From Icerya purchasi (lineage: Eukaryota > Arthropoda > Insecta > Hemiptera > Monophlebidae), in assembly GCA_039619475.1 (NCBI GenBank), contig CM077116.1, forward strand, positions 27,229,191 through 27,293,190: a stretch of DNA of 64,000 nt, written 5' to 3'. The stretch's first letter is position 1. Every line of letters begins with the position of its first letter. The position numbers were made by a program, and so were the translations under genes. Shown here piece after piece: positions 24,381 through 35,025 of the stretch. Under the pieces are notes generated by a model. The model did no database searches, was not told where the DNA came from, and saw nothing but the letters and a program-made list of their open reading frames with translations.

Positions 24381-24608
24381 AGCCCGCCTAAGAGGGAGAG
24401 AGACAGACATTTTAAAAATATGAGAAAAAAATATGAGAAATAATAATTTCTAATTTGTTCAATTTTAGTACAATGGAGCCAGATGTACAAATTCAGCCCG
24501 CCTAAGAGGGAGAGAGACAGACATTTTAAAAATATGAGAAAAAAATATGAGAAACAATAATTTCTAATTTGTTCAATTTTAGTACAATGGAGCCAGATGT
24601 ACAAATTG
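24381..24608. repeat. 114-bp perfect tandem duplication (two copies, one mismatch before the ends)
   Basis: Copies at 24381-24494 and 24495-24608 both begin AGCCCGCCTAAGAGGGAGAG and end AGATGTACAAATT. The only internal difference seen is GAAATAATAA versus GAAACAATAA. Each copy contains a CAATTTTAG acceptor-like site before ACAATGGAGCC. Confidence 0.92.
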
Positions 24609-24766
24609 ATTGCGTATCAGATATGTCTAAGTCTACTACGTTAAAAGGAACAACCATTGACTTGACATTTTCTAGGCACATTACAGCAGAAACACTTCCT
24701 TTCATTTCATATTTCTCCTATCATCGCCCTATCCTCAACAAAATCACTCAGATAGGAACAAGTTAA
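24587..24766 (+). CDS. Short ORF of an unclassified element (C-terminal tail type)
   Basis: About 60 codons from the ATG after the second 114-bp copy, starting MEPDVQIDCVSD and ending with TTIDLTFSRHI and SYFSYHRPIL. The ATG follows an acceptor-like TTTTAG, so it may be the last exon of an element gene. The first 114-bp copy carries the same ATG but its frame is soon interrupted. I cannot name the protein. It belongs to the inserted element and not to a host gene. Confidence 0.3.
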   Translation: MEPDVQIDCVSDMSKSTTLKGTTIDLTFSRHITAETLPFISYFSYHRPILNKITQIGTS

Positions 24767-25075
24767 GTTGTAGTAAACGCTGTTTCATTGTACGCAAATG
24801 TATTGCAAGTTATTGTATGTATATTTGTATATAAATACGTATGTATGTGTAAAGGTAAAAATAAAATTTTGTTAATATGAAATTCAGTGCGAGATTCTTT
24901 GTATAAATTAATGTTTTAAATATAATTCTTTGTATAAATAAATGTTTTAAATTGTTACTATTATTTCATCCTTCTTCCTACTATACGAATGAATATTCAC
25001 ATTAAAATTATTTTACCACTCAAAGTCGTTGTCACGTAAAACTTTCGCCCGTATACCGACTTTACAGGCAACCAA

Positions 25076-25131
25076 TTTTTTTTTTCTAAGGCATGTTATA
25101 TACTGTTGGAAGGATCGCTATCTGTCGTAGC
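25076..25131. repeat. Partial unit of the ~285-bp tandem array, separated by an insertion
   Basis: T-run, AAGGCATGTTATATACTG and TTGGAAGGATCGCTA match the end of the unit seen at 23.97-24.02 kb. The piece lies 0.8 kb away from the main array across the element at 24250-25075. Confidence 0.6.
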
Positions 25132-25659
25132 ATTTATATTATTTCTAATTAATATTTTTTGCGTATTTTCGTTTATATATTTATTAAATGTTTTTAAAGA
25201 TAGGTGTAGGGATTAACAAAATTATACATTTTAAAAAATCATAAAACCTTAATATTCGTATTATTAAATTTGAACCAATAATTTTAAAAAATAAATAAAA
25301 AAAGGATTTGATTAATTTTTCTTCATAACCATTACATTATACTTCAAATTAATCTAAGCCTTCGATTCAAATTAGTATTTTGCTTTACTGTTTTAAATTA
25401 TTATTAGAAAAGATCTCTGAAATTTATTAAGATATTAAATTAAAATAATAAAATAAAAATGGAAGTTCATTCAAACAAATTTTCTTACATACTAAATAAT
25501 TATAGTTATTGTTAACTTTCATACGGAATCATCAACGCATGAAACCTCACGCTTTACTGAACTTTTTTTTTCATTCATTTTGCCAATATGCCGACCCTTA
25601 TTTCCTCTCATACTCTTTAACGATTCAACTATGTCCTTTCAAGCCAAACTATCTTTCTA

Positions 25660-26767
25660 TTATTTGTCGACTCGCTTATCAATTGGATTTCGCACAGTCA
25701 GTAGTATTAATAAATCAACATCTTCTCCAACAACGATAGTTGTATTTGTTTTATTAATTTGTTCTACTGCTGTTTCAATTATGAGGACATCAGCGTCATT
25801 ATCGGCTTGTTTCACTAAAATGTTTGCAGTTGTAAATTTTTCATATAACATAGAAATGAAGCGAGACTTGTAAGTATTTGCAAGAAATCGTTGTTGATTT
25901 GTTGGAATTGTCATAAATTGATCAAAAACGACATTAGAAGATGAAGATGTTTTTGTAGTTCGACGGCGTTGCTTTGCAGCTTTAATATTTTTTTTATAAT
26001 CAGTGTAATCAAAAAATACTGTAGTTACTCTATGACCAAAACGTCTACGTACATATTGAACGCATTTATCACAAATAACGTGTTTCCTCTCGATCCCATA
26101 CAACGTGGTGTAATAGATATCCTCCATCGATGATGTAAGTAGCATTTGTATTGTCAATTTCAATGTTTACATGGCTGACTTCTGTGTTTGACGCATTCCA
26201 ATTGCATCGAAGAGTGATAATGGGTAGGTAGGGGGCTAATTCATATTCGAAAAAATTTTCAATTTCATCCTCAAATGTCTTAGTAATACTCATGCGTTGA
26301 AATAATAATGTAGGGTCTATAGGTATCATCTCATCATGAAATTTTGTGGTGCTACTCACGGTTAAAAGAGGGAGTACTTTATCAGCACGTTTTAATTTAA
26401 TACTATTGAATGTCTGTCCTGTCATTTTTAATACAGAAGCAATCCCAACTTCGCGAGCTATACGACAATTAATTTTATCATCACCGACGACTCCACTTGA
26501 TACGATTTTTTTAACCTCAGAAAAAGGATCGTGTGATGAAAACCATTCAAGAAGTTTTTTAATGTCTTTAGCATCTCTCTTTACATGTGAATCACTTACA
26601 TCTACACGCTGATCTGTGATATCCATTCGAACATTAGCGAGATCTTCCAATCCTTCACATGCAGTATTTATCGCACGCATCTCATAAACCCGACTTTGTT
26701 TCGTACTTCTTCCTCGAGCAATACTTCCATCTGTCTTCATTGCTTTTATCATTGATTGCTTCAACAC
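25660..26767 (-). pseudogene. Frameshifted ORF of a repetitive arthropod family with PIN-like acidic motifs
   Basis: Two overlapping frames (26767-26069 and 26163-25660) join across a frameshift near 26085 into one protein-like chain. Residues around 150-190 read PIDPTLLFQRMS and FEYELAPYL. Then come IEIDNTNATYIIDGGYLLHH, VFFDYTDY (across the shift), the PTNQQRFLAN segment, DADVLIIETAVE and GEDVDLLILLT. The aspartates in IIDGG, DADVLI and GEDVDLL are arranged like those of PIN/FEN-type nuclease folds; this is inference from motif shape. Similar ORFs are, as I recall, present in many copies in arthropod genomes and behave like mobile-element genes. The frame is lost after 25660. No terminal repeats were identified. 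Confidence 0.55.
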
Positions 26768-27755
26768 TAAAAGTATTTCACTTACGTCCTTCCAAAAAAA
26801 GCAGGTATACCACCGTCACCACTCAAACAATTGAGTAGCAGACAGATGTTACTCAAGGTTATACGGGCAAATAAAATTAAGGGCTGAGTTTCTTTCAAGT
26901 TTAAATTCTCTAAGTTGTATAATTTATATGTTTAAGTTACACAAACCCACTATTTTTACTTACATCATTTATCCTGCATATTATTATTTTCGATGCTTCA
27001 AATGACGATATCTCAGGAATGGTGATTCGCAAAGGAAAAAGTATAAGAACAAATTTTGCAGATAATTGCATAATCTACAATTTTTATTTGATCTATTTTT
27101 ATAATAACATTTACCATTTACTAGAAAAATGCAAAACTAATATTTTTGACCTTTGACCTTGAATTTTTTTAAGCAGACATGGCATCGGTAGGAATTTTTG
27201 ATATTTTATTTGTAATAGTTTGTCTAAGACCTGCACCAATTTTCAGTTTTATGCGAACTATTGTAAACTAATCATTATTTTTTCGTCTACTTTGACCGGA
27301 CTATGAAGAAAGTGGCAATGAAAAGATGTTTAATAAGTATACTGATAGGCGCGATAGTGACAGTTCGACATATTCTACCAATCCAGACTTCGAAAATTAT
27401 GTAGAATCGCATTATCTGAACAGATTGATGTTACTAAATTAATTGAATTTCTCGCCGTGGCATGCGATATTTTTTTGTACAATTGTTGCGATGAGTATTA
27501 TTTTTTCAATATAGTGACTATAGCGAGCATTATTTTTTAATGCAGTGAATTATGACATTTTTAATGTAATAGTTACAAGGACTTTTTTTTTCATACAGTA
27601 GCCGTGACGAAATTATATATACGTGCTATCACAACGTAATTTTAATTTTTGATGTCACGCAAGAAGTTAATTATCGATGCCGATTATCAACGACAGAGAA
27701 TACCAATAAATTAAATACTTTAGCGGGTAATAAAATCCATTAATTTTTACTTACA

Positions 27756-28146
27756 AAAATGCTTTTTTACAAAAAATAAATACCGACTTCAAGGTTTATT
27801 ATAAAAATTTAAAAATGCACTAAAAAGTAAAAAATAATTACTCTCGATAAAATATATATATCAGAGTGATATAACTTAAGGTGATATCGTAATTCTTATA
27901 CAACATTAATTTTTTGGAGTTGGCATCAAATTCATGTTAAAAGAATAATTTAATTATTCTTTTAACATGAATTTGATGCCAACTCCAAAAAATTAATGTT
28001 GTATAAGAATTACGATATCACCTTAAGTTATATCACTCTGATATATATATTTTATCGAGAGTAATTATTTTTTACTTTTTAGTGCATTTTTAAATTTTTA
28101 TAATAAACCTTGAAGTCGGTATTTATTTTTTGTAAAAAAGCATTTT
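27756..28146. repeat. 391-bp near-perfect palindrome (foldback)
   Basis: The sequence reads the same on both strands around a central T at 27951, with ~195-bp arms and no mismatch that I can see. Outer ends read AAAATGCTTTTTTAC and its inverse. Both arms contain ACCGACTTCAAGG near the outside. The element continues to the right (28147-28535) as a single copy that ends TTGAAGTCGGTTA, so one part of a longer repeat has been duplicated in inverted orientation. Confidence 0.9.
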
Positions 28147-28535
28147 ATTTTTTACTTTTTAGTGCATTTTTATCCAATTAAATTAAAACATTTATTTCCA
28201 CGGTAAAAACACCAAAAGCTACATTTCCATGGTAATTTGGCAAATTTATAGTATTTTAAGTCAAAAATCTAATCCGACGGTGAAAACAATCATGAATGAA
28301 AAGCATCCAAAAAGCTTCAATCTCCCGCATTATTAAGGATAACTCAAAAACTACCGGTCGGACCTTGATCAAATTTAAATGGGACCACATGACAAACACC
28401 ACCTTTCAAATAAAAGAAGAATCATCAAAATCGGTTCATCTAGAAGAAAGTTCTGTGGTAACACACATAAAAAAAAAAAAAAAAAAAATACAGTCGAATT
28501 GAATACCTCCTCCTTTTTTGAAGTCGGTTAAAAAG
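28147..28535 (+). mobile_element. Common insect interspersed repeat, single-copy part
   Basis: This right-hand extension of the palindrome contains ACTACCGGTCGGACCTTG, a block that reads ATCATCAAAATCGG, a 19-base A run, and the end CCTCCTCCTTTTTTGAAGTC. I recall the CCTCCTCC...GAAGTCGGTTAA end from abundant repeats of insects but cannot give a safe family name. The ACCGACTTCAA near the far end of the palindrome is the inverse of this end. Confidence 0.45.
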
Positions 28536-29182
28536 AGAAGAATGGATAAATTACACTTATATTTCATTTTTTTACTTATGAGTACAAATTGCGCAGAAAA
28601 CAATTCGACTCAGTTAAAATTAAACTAGTTACGTCTGTACAGGTTGTTAATAAAGTTTTTAGATAGTAATATCATTTATTTGTAATGATATATTTAAAAA
28701 TATAATATAGGTTATAAGCAAATTTAAACTTTAACATTTGGAAACTAACGCTCCAAGGATACATATATATATATATAAAATAAATTATAATAAAATTTAT
28801 ACAAAAAAAAATATTAATAAGTGGGATACGGTCTCGGATTAGATGTTTCATATGTTTCAGCTTGATTTCCGTCCGCCACACCGACATCAGGTATTATTAA
28901 TATTACAATTAAAGTGGCTATGAGTCTGATTTGTTAGAGTACAGTCGATACTTTTAGCTTAGATAACAACTTTTTTTAATGGTTTTTCTTACTTTTTTGA
29001 AACGCAAAAAAATTGCTTTCCACAGGATCATAAAGTTTTTTTGTTTTCGTACAGTTTGCTAGTAAATGTAACGTCGACAATGTATTTCTTACATTAAAAA
29101 TGTTTTCATCTGCTCGAAACTGTATAGATTTGTCGTTATTTCGATATCAGTCAATAGAATAGAGCGTTTATAAAACATTTAT

Positions 29183-29190
29183 ACATATAA

Positions 29191-29250
<60 letters not shown>
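29183..29250. repeat. (TA)n microsatellite in the 3' flank of the ZNF318-like gene
   Basis: About 60 bases of alternating T and A lie some 65-130 bases downstream of the stop codon, probably within the 3' UTR. Confidence 0.85.
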
Positions 29251-29254
<4 letters not shown>

Positions 29255-29314
29255 TATATTACACTTAAATTAAAAGTAAAACAGAACGAAAAGGATATAT
29301 TCAGATAACCGAAA

Positions 29315-30862
29315 TCAATAAGAAGCGAATGCAGAGTCGTCAGTACTTATACCGAGAAGTTCGAGTTCCATATCGGCATTAGAAATACAAGTATCAATAA
29401 TGACGACATCGTCAAACAACGTGTCCTCGTCTTGCTGAGCAGGCTCGACTGAACGATTTTGCTGCTGCTGCTTTTCTTGCTCCTGTTCCATTAATCGTTC
29501 GCGAATTCGTTTCAATTTTTTTCGTTTCCTTTGCGACATAGGATTCTTTTTTTTCTTCGACGATACTTTCATATCCGGGGACTGAACACTTCCATCCGGT
29601 TGACTTTTCGTTCCGCCACTGCTATTACTGTTAGCATGCTGTTGTCCTAAGTTAAGAGCGGGAGCGGTTATTACCGTGCTGTCTAACGAAGGTGCAACTT
29701 GATTGGAAGGTATTAGGTTAAGTAATCCATGTTGTTGTTGTTGTTGTTGAGCGGTTATTATTGGATTCTGATAGAGCGGAGACGGATTGACGAATTGCGG
29801 AATCGGTTGCTGCAGATCGCCGGCTATTAAAGTTAACTTCAAATGCGTCGACGGCGCGGTGCCCGCAGTAGGGGCATGAGAGGATGGCGGCGGTGGAGGA
29901 GGAATGCTAACAATGTTCTGAATATTGTTACCGAGACCGGCGGTGGTGTACGTAGGAGGCAAGCAGTCCGTGCTGCTGAAAACGTTCAGATGCGGCGCAA
30001 CGTGCTGTACATCGTATTTGGTAACTAGGTACGGTGGCGCTGTCAATGTATCGTTCTGTAAATTAGCCTGTCCGTTATTGACGAACATCAACTGCTCAAC
30101 GCGTTGCTGATGTTCGTTATTATTGCTGCTTCCGTTAGCGGGCGCGATCAGTTGGTAGTAATTCGAGCTGCTCGGCATCGGATAGTTCAGAACGGGCGAA
30201 CTATCCTCCGCATTTGAAACAGCAGTCGCCAATAACGGCGAAGAAGAAACCAGCTCGTTCGCAGTCGTTACGACGTCCGATGACGTAAGCGTAAAATGAG
30301 GCAATGACGACGATGAAGCGGTAACGGTAGTCATAATGCCGGAATCGGTCGTCGCTGCAGGACCAGATTTTTCTTTATGCTCTTTTCCAGCGTCCGGAAA
30401 AAGGATATTTAACGCAGCTTGAAAATCTTTTTTCCGCTCCTCCGTATCATATTCTCCTATTACGCCGGTTTGTTTCGTCTGGACATTATCGCCGGTCTCT
30501 AGACTCTTATTACCCAACAATTTTTCTGCATCCCGATTGCCGACGTCCTGACTGTACTGTTTTGATATTTGTTCGCTCGTTGAACTAGTCAGCTCTTTAA
30601 TGGTAATTTTCTGGCCGCCAGAAGGAATAATTGGTTTCTTTAATTTCTTAAATGGCATCTTACCGATAAAAGGTAATTTAACTTTCGCAGGTGTCGTCGC
30701 CTCGTTCAGTTTATTGCCAGTAATATGACTACTATTATTACTATTGCTGCTGTTAATATTATTATTATTATTATTATTATTACTATTATCACTAATACTA
30801 CTACTATTATTACTACTATTACTATTAATATCACTAATATTATTATCATCATTGTTTTTGGG

Positions 30863-30894
<32 letters not shown>

Positions 30895-32266
30895 CATTAT
30901 TAACGGCGGAGCTACTTAATTTTTTCGGTTCTGCAGAGTTTTCACTATCGCTCGTGTCGAGAATGATATTAATAAGTTTTCCCTTCTCGTCGGAACGCCT
31001 ACATTTTGACAGCTCTTTGGAACGTTTTTGGCTTTGTTGCTCGGTTTTCTCCTTCATGCCAGCCATTCTAGATTTCAGTTTATTTTTTAAATCGCTCAAT
31101 TCGATATCCAGCTGTTTTCTAGTTATTATGGATTTGTTCCATTCGTTTATTAATATATCGTCGTTTTCGGTTTCATCCGTCTCCACGCCGATTCCACCGT
31201 CATATTCGTTCCGATACAATTTTAAATCATCCGTTTTATTTTTCGCATTCAGCACTTCAGTATTAGCCGACTCACTTTTAAACTGTTCCTTAGGTAAACC
31301 GCTTTTTTTCGATTTTACCAGTTCTTTGTTATCTTTACCAGTTTCGTTAATATTGTCCGCGCTCTTTCCCAGTATCCTCGTTAAACGGGAATCTTTTGCG
31401 ACGCTACGATACTCATCAAACTTTTTACTATATTTTTTACATTCGTCATCTTTACTGTGTTTTTTGCACTCATCATCTTTACTGTGCTTTTTGCACTCGT
31501 CATCTTTACTGTGTTTTTTGCACTCGTCCTCTTTGCCATGTCTTTTGCATTCGTCTTCTCGACTAGAACTTTTTCCAATATCCGGATGATCTAAAGAATC
31601 GATCTGTCTTTTACTTTTTGACGATTCTCTTTTCCGTGTAAAATCTTTTTCATTATTTTCCGAAGAAACTAATGACGGTTCTTTCTTTAGCTGCTCTTTA
31701 TCATTATTTCGTTCGTTCAATCCTACTTTTTTACTGCAATCCTCGTTGAGTTTCATCGAACCCTTGACTTCGTTAGATCGTTCGGCTTCTACACTTTGTC
31801 TAGCTTTACCATCGGCATCGTAATTTTTGCACGATTTCTCCTCTTTAAATTCTGCTTTATCGCAAGCAGTTTTACTTCGCTCTTCCGCTAGGAAGTTTTT
31901 ATTTAATTTATTGCCACCGACAACGGTAGTTTTTTCAAAAGTAACATTGCTGCTCCACGTTTTACCGTCGTCGTTTACTTTCCGCACTTCCAGTTCGAGG
32001 CGATTATTAACGGCACGTTCTTTCGCAAACTGCGGCTTCTCATCTTCTGTCCAATCCGTACGACTTACGGAACTATCCACTTTCTTCTTCTCACGATCGT
32101 CGACTTCGCTGTTCATTGGCGCGTGGACATTATTTGGAGCCGGCGGTGAATTACAGTCTTCTACACGACCGTCAGCAAGATCTGCGCTGGTTAAACTTTT
32201 TTCTCGCGCCCCCTTTCTACTTTCTAACCAATCTGCTTCGTACGAAGGATTTTCTTCCAAAAAAGT
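29315..32266 (-). CDS. ZNF318: ZNF318-like terminal exon, long low-complexity region
   Basis: The acceptor AATTGTAG leads into TFLEENPSYEADWLESRKG, matching the ENPLYEERRNLDRQAG block after finger 2 of ZNF318. The exon then runs open for 983 codons to a TGA at 29315. Content in order: a Lys/Glu/Ser-rich acidic-basic region; an 8-residue (24-bp) tandem repeat of the DDECKKHSK type near 31430-31560; a poly-Asn/Ser stretch encoded by (AAT)n near 30750-30905; Pro/Gln/Asn-rich segments; a strongly basic KKKKNPMSQRKRKKLKRIRE cluster (a likely nuclear signal); and an acidic C-terminus (LFDDVVIIDT). It is probably mostly disordered. Confidence 0.88.
30755..30905. repeat. (AAT/ATT)n trinucleotide tract inside the coding exon
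   Basis: Interrupted AAT codons on the minus strand encode runs of Asn mixed with Ser, Asp and Ile. The tract remains in frame with the ZNF318-like protein. The long open frames on the opposite strand here (for example 30744-31589) are by-products of this repeat. Confidence 0.9.
31425..31565. repeat. 24-bp coding minisatellite (8-residue units)
   Basis: About five to six units encode variants of ECKKHSKD. The first is ECKRHGKE and the last ends KKYSKK. Period and frame are kept, so copy number can change without breaking the protein. Confidence 0.88.
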
Positions 32267-32381
32267 CTACAATTAAAACACGACCGGAACGCAGCTCGTT
32301 ATTAGTTAACTGAAAGTAATCACATTCGAAGAAGAATAAAAATAAAAATAAAAATTCTACACCGTTCAGCGTCATACTTAC

Positions 32382-32500
32382 TTCGTAGTTCGTTCGATGA
32401 AGTTTCGATTTCAAATGTATAGACGCGCAATGCGGATCGCCAATCCATTCATCACACAGTTTGCAATACCATGCTGACACCGGTAGTAAAAATGATATAC
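32382..32500 (-). CDS. ZNF318: ZNF318-like exon with matrin-type zinc finger 2
   Basis: It has 119 bases between CACTATAG and GAA|GTAAGT. It encodes ISFLLPVSAWYCKLCDEWIG followed by a helix ending HLKSKLH, giving CX2CX12HX5H, identical spacing to finger 1. The longer open frame to 32588 runs into intron. It ends in phase 0 immediately before the ENPSYE exon. In matrin-type proteins such fingers bind RNA or structured nucleic acid. Confidence 0.88.
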
Positions 32501-32712
32501 CTATAGTGGACGTGTAAAACGGCATGATTAGTTGCCCGGAAAAATAGTACGATAAACACGCTATTATTATTTCTCGATAAACAATCAATTAGAAAAATCG
32601 AAATTACAAATAATTTCCTAACTTAAGCATACATTTAGAATTATTTACATCGGAGCAGTCAATTCGATAAATTAAAAATTACCGTAATAAGAGAAAAAAA
32701 TTAGAAACATTT

Positions 32713-32745
<33 letters not shown>

Positions 32746-34919
32746 ATATTCAACTTACAGTACGCACTGATATGATCATGGTGCGTAAGAAAGATCAGGA
32801 GATGATAATTAAAAGTTACATCATTCAGCGTGAAAGACAGTAACTGGTGCGCGCGGCGTAATGTAATGTAATAAATCATTTCGATGTTGTAAGCATATAT
32901 AGTTAAATTAACCGGAGAAGATCGTATAAGGTGGTAGATTTAAAAAAAAAAGGAATGGGGGGGGGCATAAAAAAAAAAATCGAATTAAGAAGATAAGAAT
33001 TAACACCGAGTAATAATTCAGTCTAAAAGAAACTTCCTGTTAGGCAAAATATCTATCGAGAAAATGTCAATCATGTCTCTCAACTGAGAAATTTTTTTCA
33101 AAAATTTCAGACAAGAGATGACTGTTATATTAAACATTCATATTGTTAAAGAATAAATCGAGAATCGATTGCGGCATATATTTTAGACCGTGAAAAACAA
33201 AGTACGAGAAAGCTTTCTATCTATTGAACAGAAAAATGTAAAACGTTCTTAGTGAATTTAGATGACTTATTTAAACGAAATCGCTAAGAGAAAAATTTCT
33301 CTGCAGTCAGACGTATATCAGTTCTTCGTAAAACAAAAGTTAATAGCACATATTTTTCGAAAATACATAAAAGTATTCAAATCCGATACATACTTTCCAA
33401 AAGTTAACATTACGCGCGTCCAATTTCAATTGAAAATAATTTCAATACAAAATACCGCCGAAAGATACGGATAAAATGTACTTTTAAAAATTTTCTCGGC
33501 TATAAACCCGAGTCCGGTTCCCGTTCAGTTAATTAGACTCGCCTAACCAGTTCTAGCTGAAATAAAGTGACATCAACCTTCAAATTGTGCAAACGGTTTT
33601 GCGCTAAACCGGGAGGAAAAGGGGGTCTTTCAAACTGCACATTTTTCGCCTCCATTTTCCGCATTAATGGCGTACGGATCGGAAAGAAGGGCAAGTTCAA
33701 AGGATTTTTTATCATTACTCGCAACGATGATATCTCCAATTACCCGAAGCATTTATAGCTAAAAAAAACTCCGAACGTTATCGGTTAAATCAAATTAAAC
33801 GTATTGCAAATGTTTCGTATTATTTTGTTCGGTTAATTTGCGCTTTTTTACCTCTATTTCGAATAAATAACTTTTACAACGGAAGAGTTTTAAAATTAAG
33901 TTTTATTTACGTAGATACAACAAAATAACAAAATACAATTTTATACGATTCAAATAATACGATGTAGGCTTCGTCTTTACTGGCGAATCAGTAGTATATT
34001 CCTTTAAAATATTTCGTATATATTACGGAAACTGTAAAAACCATCGATATCGCTGCCAGAGCAATAGCTACATCTTCCGTATTTACTGTTATACCGTATT
34101 ATTTTTGCTCGCAATCATTTACTAACGTAACTGTCGAGATGCGATTTCTTCCGCCGCAAACCATAACGATGCATCTTTCTATATTGCCTATTACACGCTG
34201 AACTGAGCCAAACGGTTAAAGCGCTCACACAGAAAGTAATACGATAAATCCGATACAGGAACATTGTTAACACGGTATATTTAGAAAATAGTCGAATTCG
34301 TAAATTAACCTTTCATAAAATTATCATTTTACATGTATTTTCGTTTACCCAAATTCTGTTAATTGAGCTGTTGTGCTAAGACAGTTAAATACACATCGAT
34401 ATCTACTTGATACAAAATGCAAAATGATGAATAAATAAATAAATAAATAAGTAAATAAGTAAATAAGTAAATAAAATTAGTTAAATAACAATGTAAATTT
34501 AATAAAAATAAAAAGTATTTATATTAATTCACATAGTCCAGTAATTAGCGCTAAAACAACGGACTTGTGTACTTCAAACTTCCAAATAATATTCATTGTC
34601 AGTATTTTTTCAAGTTGACGTTCAGCTTACAAATAATATGCCGAGCAAACTTAATAAATAAAATGTATTTAGTATAAAATAACTTTCATTAACTTTTATT
34701 CGAATTAACTTACAATGCAGGGAAATATTATACACACTTATAGCTCTAACACAAGCAACGTAGTATAGACGGTCAAGTTGGCCGTCAAAAAATGAAAACG
34801 CGCGTTTTAAACTAGTTTCATCTTATTTTTAATTCGAGATATATACGAAACAGAATATAACTTCTTCCGGAACGTTTCTGTATTATTATAAATTACTAAA
34901 ATTCTATACATCATCTTAC
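32501..34919. other. ZNF318-like intron between the linker exon and finger-2 exon
   Basis: It contains a pure A run of about 27 bases at 32717-32743, a G run near 32956, a (TAAA/TAAG)n tract at 34430-34475, and a TATA-plus-initiator-like site at 33501-33530. No gene is recognised. The open frames at 33262-33474 and 33533-33758 lack support. Confidence 0.6.
33501..33530 (+). promoter_or_regulatory. Possible core promoter (TATAAA plus TTCAGTT initiator)
   Basis: TATAAAC at 33501 is followed by TTCAGTT with its A at 33527, a spacing near the lower limit for an arthropod TATA/Inr pair. The downstream 250 bases are less AT-rich than the surroundings. No ATG-initiated gene follows, so this may be chance. 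Confidence 0.2.
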
Positions 34920-35025
34920 CGCGTATAGGAACTCTTTTAGTAGGAGCGCTTGGTTTCGGCTGTAAACAGGCGGTATTGTTTGTTGCTTGTTTCTTGTGCC
35001 AAGGAAGTTCTATTGCTTTACGCTC
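34920..35025 (-). CDS. ZNF318: ZNF318-like linker exon between the two zinc fingers
   Basis: It has 106 bases between TCGTACAG and G|GTAAGA (35 codons plus one base). It reads ERKAIELPWHKKQATNNTAC and ends KRVPIRG when joined to the next exon. PWHKK corresponds to the RPWA(S)K segment after finger 1 of ZNF318, and VPIRGISFLLPVSAWYC across the junction corresponds to the VPAKGSEFLVPISGFYC region. This phase-consistent join links the two large ORFs into one gene. Confidence 0.85.

Larger units (their letters stand above)
24250..25075 (+). mobile_element. Unclassified DNA element inserted in the tandem array
   Basis: Its left end contains GACGTGACAACG at 24252 and its right end the inverse CGTTGTCACGT at 25027-25037. 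The flanking tandem unit is split across it. The interior has a recent 114-bp tandem duplication and a short ORF (from about 24587) ending in SYFSYHRPIL, which I recall from C-terminal tails of transposon proteins but cannot assign. The exact termini and target duplication are unclear, so the superfamily is not named. Confidence 0.45.
20058..29314. other. Intergenic region between PARP1 and the ZNF318-like gene
   Basis: It holds the PARP1 upstream region, the hAT-like fragment, the 285-bp tandem array with its inserted element, the element-type ORF at 25.66-26.77 kb, the palindrome and the 3' UTR of the ZNF318-like gene. Between about 21.3 and 23.4 kb and between 26.8 and 27.7 kb I see no recognisable gene. 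Part of 21.7-22.9 kb may be degraded transposon but no motif is safe. Confidence 0.6.

Noticed and set aside
24317..24604. Minus-strand 95-codon frame with a repeated 38-residue block
   Set aside because: The repetition only reflects the 114-bp tandem duplication.
30744..31589. 281-codon plus-strand open frame, Leu/Ile/Ser-rich
   Set aside because: It is the antisense of the (AAT)n and Lys/Ser-rich parts of the ZNF318-like terminal exon. Composition is explained by the repeat and there is no motif.
33567..33758. 63-codon frame downstream of the TATA/Inr-like site
   Set aside because: It begins with a GTG, not an ATG, and has an equally long frame on the opposite strand.
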